Shown here in pieces: positions 1 to 7,089 of a stretch of 20,710 bases of DNA; position 1 is the stretch's first letter; each line of letters opens with the position of its first letter. Made by a program: the position numbers and the translations under genes. Origin of the DNA: JANLSO01 sp031362405 (GTDB taxonomy: Bacteria; Actinomycetota; Thermoleophilia; Miltoncostaeales; Miltoncostaeaceae); NCBI GenBank assembly GCA_031362405.1, contig JANLSO010000071.1, forward strand, positions 1-20,710, written 5' to 3'. The notes beneath the pieces are model-generated. The model saw nothing but the letters and a program-made list of their open reading frames with translations. It had not been told where the DNA came from and searched no databases.

Positions 1-83
1 TCGACATCGCCGCCGTCGCTGTGAAGGGCAGGGCGAATCGTGTCGAGCACGTCCTCGATGCGCGTGAGAATCTCCGCCGACAT
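1..83 (-). CDS. NifU C-terminal-domain protein, 5' fragment
   Basis: Reading the minus strand from the ATG at 83 to the window edge gives 27 codons that look like the start of a NifU C-terminal-domain (Fe-S cluster scaffold) protein. The N-terminus MSAEILTRIEDVLDTIRPAL is followed by HSDGGDV, which matches the family pattern of a helix ending in RPxLxxDGGD. The CxxC pair that would carry the cluster lies outside the window. A strong Shine-Dalgarno GGAGG (93-89) sits 5 nt before the ATG, which fixes the start. The gene is divergent from the nitrilase-family gene. The family delivers Fe-S clusters in the cytoplasm; that role is inferred from family knowledge. Only the N-terminus is visible, so the call is moderately certain. 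Confidence 0.7.
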   Translation of the reverse strand, partial: MSAEILTRIEDVLDTIRPALHSDGGDV

Positions 84-111
84 GGGGTCCTCCGATTCAG
101 GTAGTGAACGA

Positions 112-954
112 GTGAACTTTAGCGCTGATGCCGTGTGTCGGGCCGCGGCCGTCCAGATGACCACCTCCGACGACCTCGATCGCAACCTCGCGACCGCCGA
201 GAGGTTGGTCCGGCGGGCCTGCGACCTCGGGGCAGACGTGATCGTGCTGCCCGAGAAGTGGCATTTCATCCACGACACCGAACCGTCGCGAGCGGCGGCG
301 ATCGACCTCGACGACGACGTCCTGGCGGTGGTCGCCGACTGGGCCCGTCGGTGGGGTGTCGCAATCGTCGCCGGGAGCGTCATCGAGCGGATTCCCGGGA
401 GTGAGCGTTCCTTCAACACGAGCCTCGCCATCGATCGCGAGGGCCGCCGGGTCGGCGAATACCGCAAGCTGCACTTGTTCGACGTCGCGGTTGGGGGTCG
501 CGAGTACCGCGAGTCAGACGGCGCCGTTGCGGGTGACGAGGTCGTGGTCTGCGAGATGGCCGGGGTCTGCGTGGGCCTGTCGATCTGTTACGACCTGCGT
601 TTTCCCGAGCTCTATCGCGCGATGAGCCATCGCGGTGCGCTCGTGGCCACGGTGCCGGCAGCCTTCACGGCAGAGACCGGGAAAGACCATTGGGAGCCGC
701 TCCTTCGCGCTCGCGCCATCGAGAACCAGATGTTCGTGATCGCGGCAGGGCAGGTGGGCCGCCACGCGAACGGCACCCGCTCACACGGGCGCAGCATGAT
801 CGTCGACCCCTGGGGAACGGTCCTGGCCCAAGCGGGTGACGCCGAGACGGTAGTGCTCGCCGACCTCGACCTCGACGAGCAACAGCGGATCCGAGAGAGC
901 CTCCCGGTCCTCACCCACCGCCGCCCCGACGTTCTTCCGGGCGAGTCGACCTGA
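112..954 (+). CDS. carbon-nitrogen hydrolase (nitrilase superfamily, Nit1/Nit2-like amidase)
   Basis: This is a cytoplasmic amidase of the nitrilase superfamily, which hydrolyses C-N bonds through a Glu-Lys-Cys triad. Counting from the GTG at 112 (280 aa), the triad is visible as Glu48 in VLPEKW, Lys119 in YRKLHLFD and Cys159 in SICYDLRFPELYR. The last two motifs are typical of the Nit1/Nit2 branch (omega-amidase or deaminated-glutathione amidase), so repair of deaminated glutathione-like compounds or omega-amides is the likely job; the substrate is an inference. The frame stays open upstream to an ATG at 40, but that would overlap the divergent NifU-type gene and its ribosome site and would add a low-quality N-terminus. 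Starts at 82 (ATG), 112 (GTG) or 133 (GTG) are all possible, and no clear Shine-Dalgarno decides. The gene is full length for the family. Confidence 0.88.
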   Translation: MNFSADAVCRAAAVQMTTSDDLDRNLATAERLVRRACDLGADVIVLPEKWHFIHDTEPSRAAAIDLDDDVLAVVADWARRWGVAIVAGSVIERIPGSERSFNTSLAIDREGRRVGEYRKLHLFDVAVGGREYRESDGAVAGDEVVVCEMAGVCVGLSICYDLRFPELYRAMSHRGALVATVPAAFTAETGKDHWEPLLRARAIENQMFVIAAGQVGRHANGTRSHGRSMIVDPWGTVLAQAGDAETVVLADLDLDEQQRIRESLPVLTHRRPDVLPGEST

Positions 955-975
955 TTCCGCGTCAGTTGCTTATCC

Positions 976-1016
976 GAAGTGTCACCCCCGGGTGCCTGGC
1001 ACCGGTAGTGACATTC
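976..1016. terminator. nested palindrome between convergent genes (possible bidirectional terminator)
   Basis: Between the convergent amidase and nagA genes lies a hairpin with two stems. The inner stem is perfect: GGTGCC (991-996), one T, GGCACC (998-1003). The outer stem is TGTCAC (980-985) with GTGACA (1008-1013), extendable by GAA/TTC with a bulge. The two are separated by an internal loop. No T-tract follows on either strand, so intrinsic termination is not assured. A REP-like element is the alternative. No second copy was noticed in the window. Confidence 0.45.
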
Positions 1017-1020
1017 CGGC

Positions 1021-2169
1021 CTAGAAGTCGCTCGTCCAGCGGGGACCGGCGTAAGCGACGTGACCGCCGATCAAGGTGAGCTGGGGGACGAGTGCGTTGT
1101 CAAGCACCACGAGGTCGGCGTCGGCGCCGCGCCGCATGGGCGCGGGAAGGCCGAGGAACATCCGTGGCGCGACGGTCGCGGCCGAGAGAGCGTCTTCAAC
1201 GGCGACGCCGGCTTCGGTGAGAATCGGCGGGCCGGCCGATAGGGGATCGGCGCTTCCGGCGAGGCGGCCTTCCATGGTGACCCTGCGTCCGTCGGAGCGC
1301 ACGACGAGGCCGCCGAGACGATAACGACCCGGGGGGGCCGCCGTTGCGGCGGTCGCGTCGCTGACGAGGATCAGCCGACGGCCAAGGGCCGACGCCAGAA
1401 GGGCCGCGACCGGCGGCGACACGTGCTCGCCGTCGGCGATGAGCGACACATAGGTGCGGACGTCATTGACGAAGGCCACGAGGGCCGACGGTTCGCGCGA
1501 CTCGATGCCGCGCATGGCGTTCAATGCGTGGGTCATCAGCCGAGCCCCGGCGTCGATCGCCGTGGACGCAAGCTCATGGTCGGCCTCCGTGTGGCCGAGC
1601 GCCACCTGTGCGCCGGACGCGACGATCGCCTCGATCGCCTCCAGCGCCCCGGGCAGCTCGGGGGCCAGCGTCACGAGCACCGGATTCATCAGCTCGACGA
1701 GGCGTGTGACCTCGCGGGGCTCCGGGTCGACGAGCAGCTCAGGCTGGTGGGCGCCGGCGCGTGCGGGGGCGAGAAAGGGGCCCTCCAGGTGCACCCCCAG
1801 CGAGCGGGCGCCGAGCGTTGGCCACTCGACCTTCTCGAAGGCGGTCGCGGCGCGGGCGTAGGCGCGCGGGGCGCTGGTGACCAGCGTCGGGCAGAACGCC
1901 GTGACACCATGGCTCGCAAGCTCGATGGCGATCGCCGCGAGCTGGTCGGGGTCGTCGCCGACCTCGGCACCGGCGAGCCCGTTTACCTGAAGATCGACAA
2001 AGCCGGGGGAGATGATCCAGCCGTCGGGAAGCGCGATCTCGCGGTCGGATCGCCCGCTGCCGATGTGCCCTTTCTTCACGACCACGCGGCCGGGGGCGAT
2101 ACGACGATTCCGCAGCACTTCGCCGGTCAAGGCGACATCGAGAGCACGGGTGGGCACGACGAGGTTCAT
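1021..2169 (-). CDS. nagA: N-acetylglucosamine-6-phosphate deacetylase
   Basis: Amidohydrolase-superfamily enzyme of 382 aa that removes the acetyl group from GlcNAc-6-phosphate, feeding amino-sugar and cell-wall recycling in the cytoplasm. Visible motifs are FVDLQVNG near residue 57, HLEGPF with metal ligand Glu129, His141, GHTEAD with His193, THALNAM with His214 and the catalytic Asp271 in LVSDATAA. These positions are offset by about two residues from the E. coli enzyme as I recall it. The start is the ATG at 2169, preceded by AGGAG at 5 nt (2178-2174). A longer in-frame extension to 2343 runs into the divergent methyltransferase gene and is not credible. No other amino-sugar gene is adjacent. 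Confidence 0.93.
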   Translation of the reverse strand: MNLVVPTRALDVALTGEVLRNRRIAPGRVVVKKGHIGSGRSDREIALPDGWIISPGFVDLQVNGLAGAEVGDDPDQLAAIAIELASHGVTAFCPTLVTSAPRAYARAATAFEKVEWPTLGARSLGVHLEGPFLAPARAGAHQPELLVDPEPREVTRLVELMNPVLVTLAPELPGALEAIEAIVASGAQVALGHTEADHELASTAIDAGARLMTHALNAMRGIESREPSALVAFVNDVRTYVSLIADGEHVSPPVAALLASALGRRLILVSDATAATAAPPGRYRLGGLVVRSDGRRVTMEGRLAGSADPLSAGPPILTEAGVAVEDALSAATVAPRMFLGLPAPMRRGADADLVVLDNALVPQLTLIGGHVAYAGPRWTSDF

Positions 2170-2177
2170 GCAGCTCC

Positions 2178-2183
2178 TATGAT
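2178..2183 (+). promoter_or_regulatory. -10 hexamer TATGAT for the RNA methyltransferase gene
   Basis: TATGAT lies 9 nt before the GTG at 2193, with no Shine-Dalgarno in between. This geometry places transcription start at or next to the start codon, so a leaderless mRNA is inferred. The hexamer overlaps the ribosome site of the divergent nagA gene. Confidence 0.5.
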
Positions 2184-2192
2184 CTGGCCCCA

Positions 2193-3560
2193 GTGGAGCG
2201 TCTACAACGGGGCGATGAGCTCGAAATCGAGGTTGATGACCTTGCTTTCGGCGGAATGGGGGTAGGTCGCAACGATCGTTTCGTTGTTTTCTGCCCTGAC
2301 ACCGTTCCGAACGAGCGCGCGCGGGTGCGCATCCGCAGGGCACGGCGCCGCTTCGCCGAGGCCGACCTGATGGAGATCGTACGCCCAGGACCGGACCGCG
2401 TCGTGCCGCCCTGTGGCTTTGTGCCCCGCTGCGGCGGCTGCCGCCTTCAGCACATCACCTACGCGACGGCGCTGGCGGCGAAGCGTTCCCAGATCACCGA
2501 GCACCTGGCCCGGATCGGCCACCTGGCCGATATCGACGTGCTCGAGGCCGACCCGGCGCTCGAGCTCTTCGGCTACCGCAACAAGATGGAGTACTCCGCC
2601 GCGCCGGGGCCCGACGGTACCCTGACTCTGGGGTTCCACGAGCGGGGCCGCTGGGACAGCGTCATCGATATCGACGCCTGCATGCTGGCGACATCCGAGG
2701 GCAACGCCGCCCGCGAGGTCGTCCGTGCGTGGGCCACCGACCACGGCGTGGCGCCGTTCAACCAACGCACGCACACCGGGGTGCTGCGGCACGTGGTCGT
2801 CCGCCATGGGGTCTCGACCGGGCAGCTCCTCGTCACCGTCGTCACGGTCGCCGGGCAGGATGACCTCGTCGACACGCTCGTCGAACCGCTCACCGGCGCC
2901 GTCAACGGCGCCGTCGGGGTGCTGCACGCGGTCAACGATGGGCTCGGGGAAACCACCCAGGGTCTCGAGACGCGCCTGGTGTGGGGGCGCGACTGGATCG
3001 AAGAAGAGATCATGGGCGCCCGCCTGCGGCTGTCGGCCGGGGCGTTCTTCCAAACCAACACTCGGATGACCGAGGTGCTCTACCGCCGCGTCATCGAGGC
3101 GGCCGGGCTCGACGGCGGGCAGGTGCTCTACGACCTGTTCTCGGGCGTCGGCAGCATCGGCATCGCGATCGGTGCCCACGCCCGCGAGGTCGTCGCCATC
3201 GAGATCGTTGCCGAGGCGGTCGAAGACGCCACCCGGAACGCGGCGGCCAATGGGCTCACGAACTACCGCGGTCTCTGCGGAGACGTCGGTGTCGTGATGC
3301 GGGAGATGCGAGGCGAGCTGCCGCCGTGCGACGTGGCGATCGTCGATCCGCCACGCGGTGGGCTGTCGGGCCGTGCGATCCGACGGCTACTCGAGTTGGC
3401 GCCGCCGGTTCTGGTCTACGTGTCCTGCCACCCGGCGACCTTCGCAGACAACGCCGCGAAGATCACCGCGGGTGGGTACACCCTGGAATGGGTGCGCCCG
3501 GTGGACATGTTCCCCCAGACCCCGCACATCGAGGCAGTCGCCCGCTTCACCCGCCGGTAG
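2193..3560 (+). CDS. 23S rRNA (uracil-5-)-methyltransferase, RlmD/RumA-like (TRAM + Fe-S + SAM MTase)
   Basis: RNA m5U methyltransferase of 455 aa. An N-terminal TRAM domain (about residues 1-60, with DDLAFGGMGVGR) is followed by a 4Fe-4S ligand set Cys74, Cys80, Cys83 and probably Cys163 (DACMLA). A C-terminal class I SAM domain follows, with LSAGAFFQTN, LYDLFSGVGSIG and DPPRGGL. The catalytic nucleophile is Cys412 in VYVSCHPAT. The enzyme methylates C5 of a uridine in 23S rRNA or tRNA; which position cannot be told from sequence. The GTG start at 2193 gives a correct TRAM beginning and lies 23 nt from the divergent nagA start. It is convergent with the broken chemoreceptor gene, with stops 10 nt apart. 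The gene appears intact. Confidence 0.9.
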   Translation: MERLQRGDELEIEVDDLAFGGMGVGRNDRFVVFCPDTVPNERARVRIRRARRRFAEADLMEIVRPGPDRVVPPCGFVPRCGGCRLQHITYATALAAKRSQITEHLARIGHLADIDVLEADPALELFGYRNKMEYSAAPGPDGTLTLGFHERGRWDSVIDIDACMLATSEGNAAREVVRAWATDHGVAPFNQRTHTGVLRHVVVRHGVSTGQLLVTVVTVAGQDDLVDTLVEPLTGAVNGAVGVLHAVNDGLGETTQGLETRLVWGRDWIEEEIMGARLRLSAGAFFQTNTRMTEVLYRRVIEAAGLDGGQVLYDLFSGVGSIGIAIGAHAREVVAIEIVAEAVEDATRNAAANGLTNYRGLCGDVGVVMREMRGELPPCDVAIVDPPRGGLSGRAIRRLLELAPPVLVYVSCHPATFADNAAKITAGGYTLEWVRPVDMFPQTPHIEAVARFTRR

Positions 3561-3569
3561 GGAGCACCG

Positions 3570-5145
3570 CTACTCGGACGAGTCCGAAAGGCGGCCGAGC
3601 TCCTCTGCAAGTGGCAGCCAACTCTTGCGCCGCGGCGAGTGTCTGCTTGCTGACCTCACGGGAGCGTTCGGGTCTCGTCGCCGACCGACCGGGTTGCCGC
3701 CTGCGTTGCTTCGGCGGGCTCGTCGACCACTGCCAGCCCGTCGCGTACTTCGCCCACGCGGGCAACGATCGCAACGAAATGCTCCCGCGCCTGTTCGGTC
3801 GTCTGCGCGCCCGTGACGACGTCATCGACGGCCACCGCAGCAGCCTGGATCGCACATTCCGAGGCAAGCTCCATATCGCGCACGAGCTCGCCGATCTCGC
3901 TCGCCGAACGGCGTTCCTCGGCAAGAGTGCGCACCTCGTCGGCGACGACGGCGAACCCACGGCCTTACTCGCCGGCCCGCGCGGCCCTCGATGGCGGCAA
4001 TCACTGCCAGGAGGTTCGACGAGGCCGCGATGCCCGAGATCGTCACGAGATCTGATCGATCGTGTCGGAGGTCGCGGCGAGTTCACTGACGGCTCCCGAG
4101 AGCGCGGCGGTGCTCTCACGTACCCGCTCCATCGCGGCGGCGGCGCAGCCACGGCCACCTCACGCCCGCTCGACGCTTCGGCAGCACCGGCCTCGGCGGC
4201 GACACGCGCCGCTCCGGCGCTGCTCGTCTGCTGGTCGGCCCGCTCGGCATACTCGTCGAGGGCCTCCGCCGACCCGCTGACGCCAGACGCGCTCTCGCGA
4301 ACGAACGCCGACACGCACCTCGGCCAAATGCACGGACCGGAGCTTGGCCTCGTCGCCGAGTCGGATCGCCTCGTTTGCGCTGACTCGCGCTCGGCCGTCA
4401 GGCGGGCGGCTTCGACCTCCCCGGGCCGGCTGCGTCGCTGGACGTCGCGACGACCACCCAGTTGTTGCGGTTCGTCGCGCTGCGTGTGACCCCTGTGCTC
4501 GCGGCAAGGTGTCCATCGAGCACGACCTGTCGTTGCGTGTCGGCGGCGATCGCCTTCGTGGCATCGGTCGCCGCGCAGCCAGCGTGCCCGCCTCCTTCTG
4601 AGGCATCGCAGAGTCGATGATGATGGCGCCGGTCGCACGATCGATACGAGAACTCGGTCCTTGCGGGATTTCGCGATCTGCTTCCGAGAACTCTCGATGC
4701 TGACCTCGAGGTGGAAGCATGCCGGTGACTTCTGTCCTTGCCGCCCGGCAATCGGTGTCGAGTTCGAGATCGCCCAGAGGTTCGTGTCGCCCGACACGTA
4801 GGGAAGGCTCTGGGATACCTGACCGACCTTCGCGGAAACCGCGTCTTTGAAGAACCGTGCGCTCGCCTCTTCTGATGAGAGGTCATCGAAGGGCGCGCGT
4901 TTGCCGGCGACGGTCCGCGCCCATCCGTGGCCGGTCGTGTCAATGACGCACGCTTCGTCGACGGCGTCGGGGGAGACGGTCTCGATGTACCGCAGCGCAG
5001 CGTCGATGTCGTCCTGGGTGTTGGCCTCCGTCGCGAGGCGTGGCTGAACACCGTCGCGAAAGCCCTCGTCGCTGGAGACGCCGAAGAACACAGCGAATCC
5101 GGCAGGGGCAATGGGGGCGCTGAATGGCCGCACGGCTGATGGCAC
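3570..5145 (-). pseudogene. degraded methyl-accepting chemotaxis-like receptor (Cache sensor + MCP signalling domain)
   Basis: Pieces of one receptor are spread over all three minus-strand frames. From 5145 to about 4640, one frame holds a Cache/PDC-like sensor (ALRYIETVSPDAVDEACVID, then PYVSGDTNLWAISNSTPIA). The next frame continues with DRATGAIIIDS, then a third with NNWVVVATSSDA. Frames then alternate through an alanine-rich coiled coil to MERVRESTAALSG (from 4132), ended by TGA at 4045-4043. ISGIAASSNLLAVIAAIE (from 4046) follows in a new frame. An extra G at 3986 moves the frame again to RAGE, a TAA at 3967-3965, then GRGFAVVADEVRTLAEE and EIGELVRDM. The receptor C-terminus AEELGRLSDSSE ends at TAG 3572-3570. 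No intact reading frame exists. Uniform sequencing error is unlikely because the neighbouring genes are clean. The upstream start and any membrane anchor are unclear. Confidence 0.85.
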
Positions 5146-5242
5146 GCATCTGCAGCAACGACTCCCGGGCGGGTGGCGACGGTCCGTGGGAGTCAGGTCA
5201 CCGCGGCGACCGATGGGAGCGTGTGTGGCGGTACGACGTTCA

Positions 5243-5300
5243 CGTCGCGTGCTCCAGTGCTGATTTACTTACGGAATCAACGGTGGTGGAGCACGCGACG
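5243..5300. terminator. perfect 14-bp inverted repeat with 30-nt loop downstream of the transglycosylase-like gene
   Basis: CGTCGCGTGCTCCA (5243-5256) is exactly complementary to TGGAGCACGCGACG (5287-5300). The 30-nt loop contains a smaller inverted repeat, TGATT (5261-5265) and AATCA (5275-5279). It begins 6 nt past the stop codon of the minus-strand transglycosylase-like gene, so a transcription terminator or mRNA 3' stabiliser is the simplest reading. There is no T-run. The 161 nt between that gene and the pseudogene hold nothing else I recognise. Confidence 0.5.
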
Positions 5301-5306
5301 GCTGCG

Positions 5307-5834
5307 TCAGCCTTGGCCGCAGATCGGCCAGTGGCCGCTCATGCCGCGTGAGAACGCCCACGAGGTGGCAAGGGCGGCCGCGTACGGGTCGTTGCGCGAG
5401 AAGGTGCGAAACGGGCTGTTGTTCCAGAGCGGCGCCCCCCACTGGAACAGGCCCGTGTACGGGCCGTTCTGGGCGTCGGGATTCAGCGTCGACTCGCAGT
5501 TGGCAACTCGGCGCAGCTGGTCGGACGACTGGCCGAACGCTGCAGCGCCGACGGCGATCGCGTGCTCGACCGTGGACGTACGGGCCGCGGCGCGGCGTGC
5601 GTCGCGCAGCGCGTCGGCAGCCCGACGTCGTTCGGCGTGAACAAGGCGCGCGGTGCGGTTGCGCTCGGCGCGAAGCTGTTCGCGTAGGCTCTGGGTCGTC
5701 TGGGTCAGTGCGAGCACTTGGGCTGAGGAGTCCTCAGCGGGGGTGTAGGCGGGCTCGTCTTTCGTGGCACCGGTTCCGACGACGAGGAGCGCGGATGCCG
5801 AGGTGATGGCAAGGAGCATGCGTGCGTTTCTCAG
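5307..5834 (-). CDS. secreted transglycosylase-like (Rpf/lysozyme-fold) cell-wall protein
   Basis: Predicted exported murein-acting protein of about 175 aa. A signal sequence (LRNARMLLAITSASALLVVG, ending near GTGA) is followed by a charged coiled-coil region rich in Arg, Ala and Glu (about residues 35-90). A lysozyme-like domain with ANCESTLNPDAQNGPYTGLF, FQWGAPLW and SWAFSRGMSGHWPICG completes the protein; the Glu of CES would be the catalytic acid. The domain resembles actinobacterial resuscitation-promoting-factor or SLT-like domains. The ATG at 5819 has no ribosome site at a workable distance. A CTG at 5834 lies 5 nt after GGAGG and supplies the positive n-region expected of a signal peptide, so I place the start there. 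Family role: cleavage of peptidoglycan glycan strands during growth or division. Confidence 0.75.
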   Translation of the reverse strand: MRNARMLLAITSASALLVVGTGATKDEPAYTPAEDSSAQVLALTQTTQSLREQLRAERNRTARLVHAERRRAADALRDARRAAARTSTVEHAIAVGAAAFGQSSDQLRRVANCESTLNPDAQNGPYTGLFQWGAPLWNNSPFRTFSRNDPYAAALATSWAFSRGMSGHWPICGQG

Positions 5835-6032
5835 TGGTGCCTCCGGGGGCGGTCTTTCCCCCGCGGGCCGTACACCAGGGTGTTGGCCACGACGCCGGTA
5901 CGCACAAAGTGCGTGTGACGAACTGCGCGGGGCGAGCGGCGCGCCGGGATAGGCTCCTCAGCGTCGCGGCGGGAGTGTTGCACAGCCGATCGGACATCCC
6001 TGCCCGATCGGGGTGCACCGGTCCGCAAATTA
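5835..6032 (-). promoter_or_regulatory. palindrome-rich leader/promoter of the transglycosylase-like gene
   Basis: Read on the minus strand, this stretch holds a possible -10 TAATTT (6032-6027). Palindromes GGTGCACC (6019-6012) and two copies of the self-complementary CCGATCGG (6011-6004 and 5993-5986, 18 nt apart) follow. Next come a hairpin ACGCAC-TTT-GTGCGT (5914-5900), a hairpin around ACACC-CT-GGTGT near 5885-5874, and a CGGGGG...CCCCCG stem directly before the GGAGG ribosome site. This is consistent with operator control near transcription start plus a structured 5' leader of about 180 nt. It does not match the c-di-AMP riboswitch consensus I know. No convincing coding sequence lies here. 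Confidence 0.4.
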
Positions 6033-6087
6033 CGAAGACTCCCGAAAGAAGGCGCTCTTACGGCGCGATAAGGCCGTTATTGACGCT

Positions 6088-6312
6088 CTAAGCGGTATTC
6101 CAACCGATTCGGATGTCGAGCTGGACGTGCTGGCGACTCTGGGTCATGTCGATCACGACATCGACCGGGTCGACGATCACGGAGGGTGTGTGCTCTTCGT
6201 TGTACGACAGCTCGACCGACCCGGCCATGAACTGGTCGGCGAGGTCGCGCAGCTGCGCAGCGACGAGCTCGTGGGTCGCTTTCTCGCTCATGTCGAAAAC
6301 GTGGTGTTGCAT
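6088..6312 (-). CDS. amphi-Trp domain-containing protein
   Basis: Small acidic protein of 74 aa matching the amphi-Trp domain pattern. An N-terminal helix (MSEKATHELVAAQLRDLADQ) is followed by FMAGSVELSY, a strand with SVIVDPVDVVIDM and a closing LDIRIGWN. The molecular function of the family is not established. The ATG at 6312 is preferred over the longer in-frame start at 6351 because it begins just before the domain and has a G-rich AGGGGA-like ribosome site a few bases upstream. It follows the uracil-DNA-glycosylase-like gene by 69 nt on the same strand and may be co-transcribed with it. Confidence 0.7.
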   Translation of the reverse strand: MQHHVFDMSEKATHELVAAQLRDLADQFMAGSVELSYNEEHTPSVIVDPVDVVIDMTQSRQHVQLDIRIGWNTA

Positions 6313-6381
6313 GACATCCCCTTCGTCAGCCGATGGAACTTCTGGGCGCACGGAGATGTTCGCACCTCGGGCAGCGCTTCT

Positions 6382-7038
6382 TTAGTACGGAGGTTGCGCC
6401 TGGTGCCAATCGCCGACGGTACGAAATGCCGCCCAGAAGGCGCGCTTGGCGCTCTGCTCGTCGAGCGACAGGTCGATGTCGGGCACGACGATGGCATCGG
6501 AGGCGGGTGTCCACCGCTGCACCGTGCCGTCGGTGGCCTCGAGATCGGTACTGCCGGGGAACTCCAAGGCGTTTACGGCCTCCACCGCGTCGGGGCCCAT
6601 CACGACAAGGAGTTTCGGGGTGACGACATGCAGCTCGCGCAGCAGCCAGTCGGCGCGAAAACCCGCCTCATCGAGCTTCACGCAGAGCGTCCCGTAGAGC
6701 GTCAACGGGTCGATTCCGAGCCGCTGCACGCTCTTCAGAATCGCGGTTCCGGCCCGCCCGAAGTAGGCGACCCCCTCCTGGCGTTCGGCGAGGCTCGCCG
6801 AGCGTTTGACCATCACGATCTCTGCCTGAGGCGAGCCCGAACTCATCACCGGCATGCTCGCAACCCCGTGAGCGGCGGCCCATGCGCCGATCTCGTCGTT
6901 CAGCGCGCCGAGCTCGGCGACCGCCCGCTTGAGGTATGCGTCCTGGATCTGGTCGGTGGGCTCAGGCGCAGCGTCAGGCGCGGGGCGAGTGGTGCGCGGC
7001 CGTCGTTCGGCGCGCGGGCGGGGAGGGTCTGGTGTCAT
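6382..7038 (-). CDS. uracil-DNA glycosylase-fold protein, divergent
   Basis: A 218-aa protein resembling the family 4/5 uracil-DNA glycosylase fold. It has an N-terminal Pro/Arg-rich tail (residues 1-30), then EGVAYFGRAGTAILKSVQRL, corresponding to the family GxPFVGxAG segment, then LYGTLCVKL and VTPKLLVVMGPDAVEA. Differences from active family 4 enzymes are marked. The loop expected to read GExPG is VKRSASLAE, and only one Cys is present, so the 4Fe-4S cluster cannot form. Uracil excision is therefore uncertain, and the protein may be a related glycosylase or an inactive homologue. The start is the ATG at 7038, with no obvious Shine-Dalgarno. It lies 51 nt downstream of the glycosyltransferase-PHP gene on the same strand. 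Confidence 0.65.
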   Translation of the reverse strand: MTPDPPRPRAERRPRTTRPAPDAAPEPTDQIQDAYLKRAVAELGALNDEIGAWAAAHGVASMPVMSSGSPQAEIVMVKRSASLAERQEGVAYFGRAGTAILKSVQRLGIDPLTLYGTLCVKLDEAGFRADWLLRELHVVTPKLLVVMGPDAVEAVNALEFPGSTDLEATDGTVQRWTPASDAIVVPDIDLSLDEQSAKRAFWAAFRTVGDWHQAQPPY

Positions 7039-7089
7039 CGGCGACCGTCGTATTTCCCGATGCTCACGTGACTCCTGCCGGCCAGCGTT

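Noticed and set aside
1423..2265. A 280-codon plus-strand frame opposite nagA, and similar long frames opposite the methyltransferase, UDG, ino1 and metF genes
   Set aside because: All are antisense to genes with intact motifs and show the composition of mirror frames, with no family signature.
2981..4489. A 502-codon plus-strand frame running from the methyltransferase gene into the receptor remnant
   Set aside because: It starts out of frame within the methyltransferase gene and is Arg/Gly-rich noise kept open by the absence of AT-rich stops.
3547..5145. A single intact 532-aa protein on the minus strand
   Set aside because: Only its first third and short later patches are protein-like. 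The remainder is out-of-frame Arg-rich sequence, while the true receptor segments continue in the other two frames.
5734..6018. A 94-codon minus-strand frame crossing the transglycosylase leader
   Set aside because: Low-complexity Arg/Pro/Thr-rich sequence with no homology, overlapping the signal-peptide region of the real gene in another frame.
5835..6032. c-di-AMP (ydaO/yuaA) riboswitch before the transglycosylase-like gene
   Set aside because: Such riboswitches are known upstream of rpf-like genes, but the conserved segments I know are not present here. A covariance search would be decisive.
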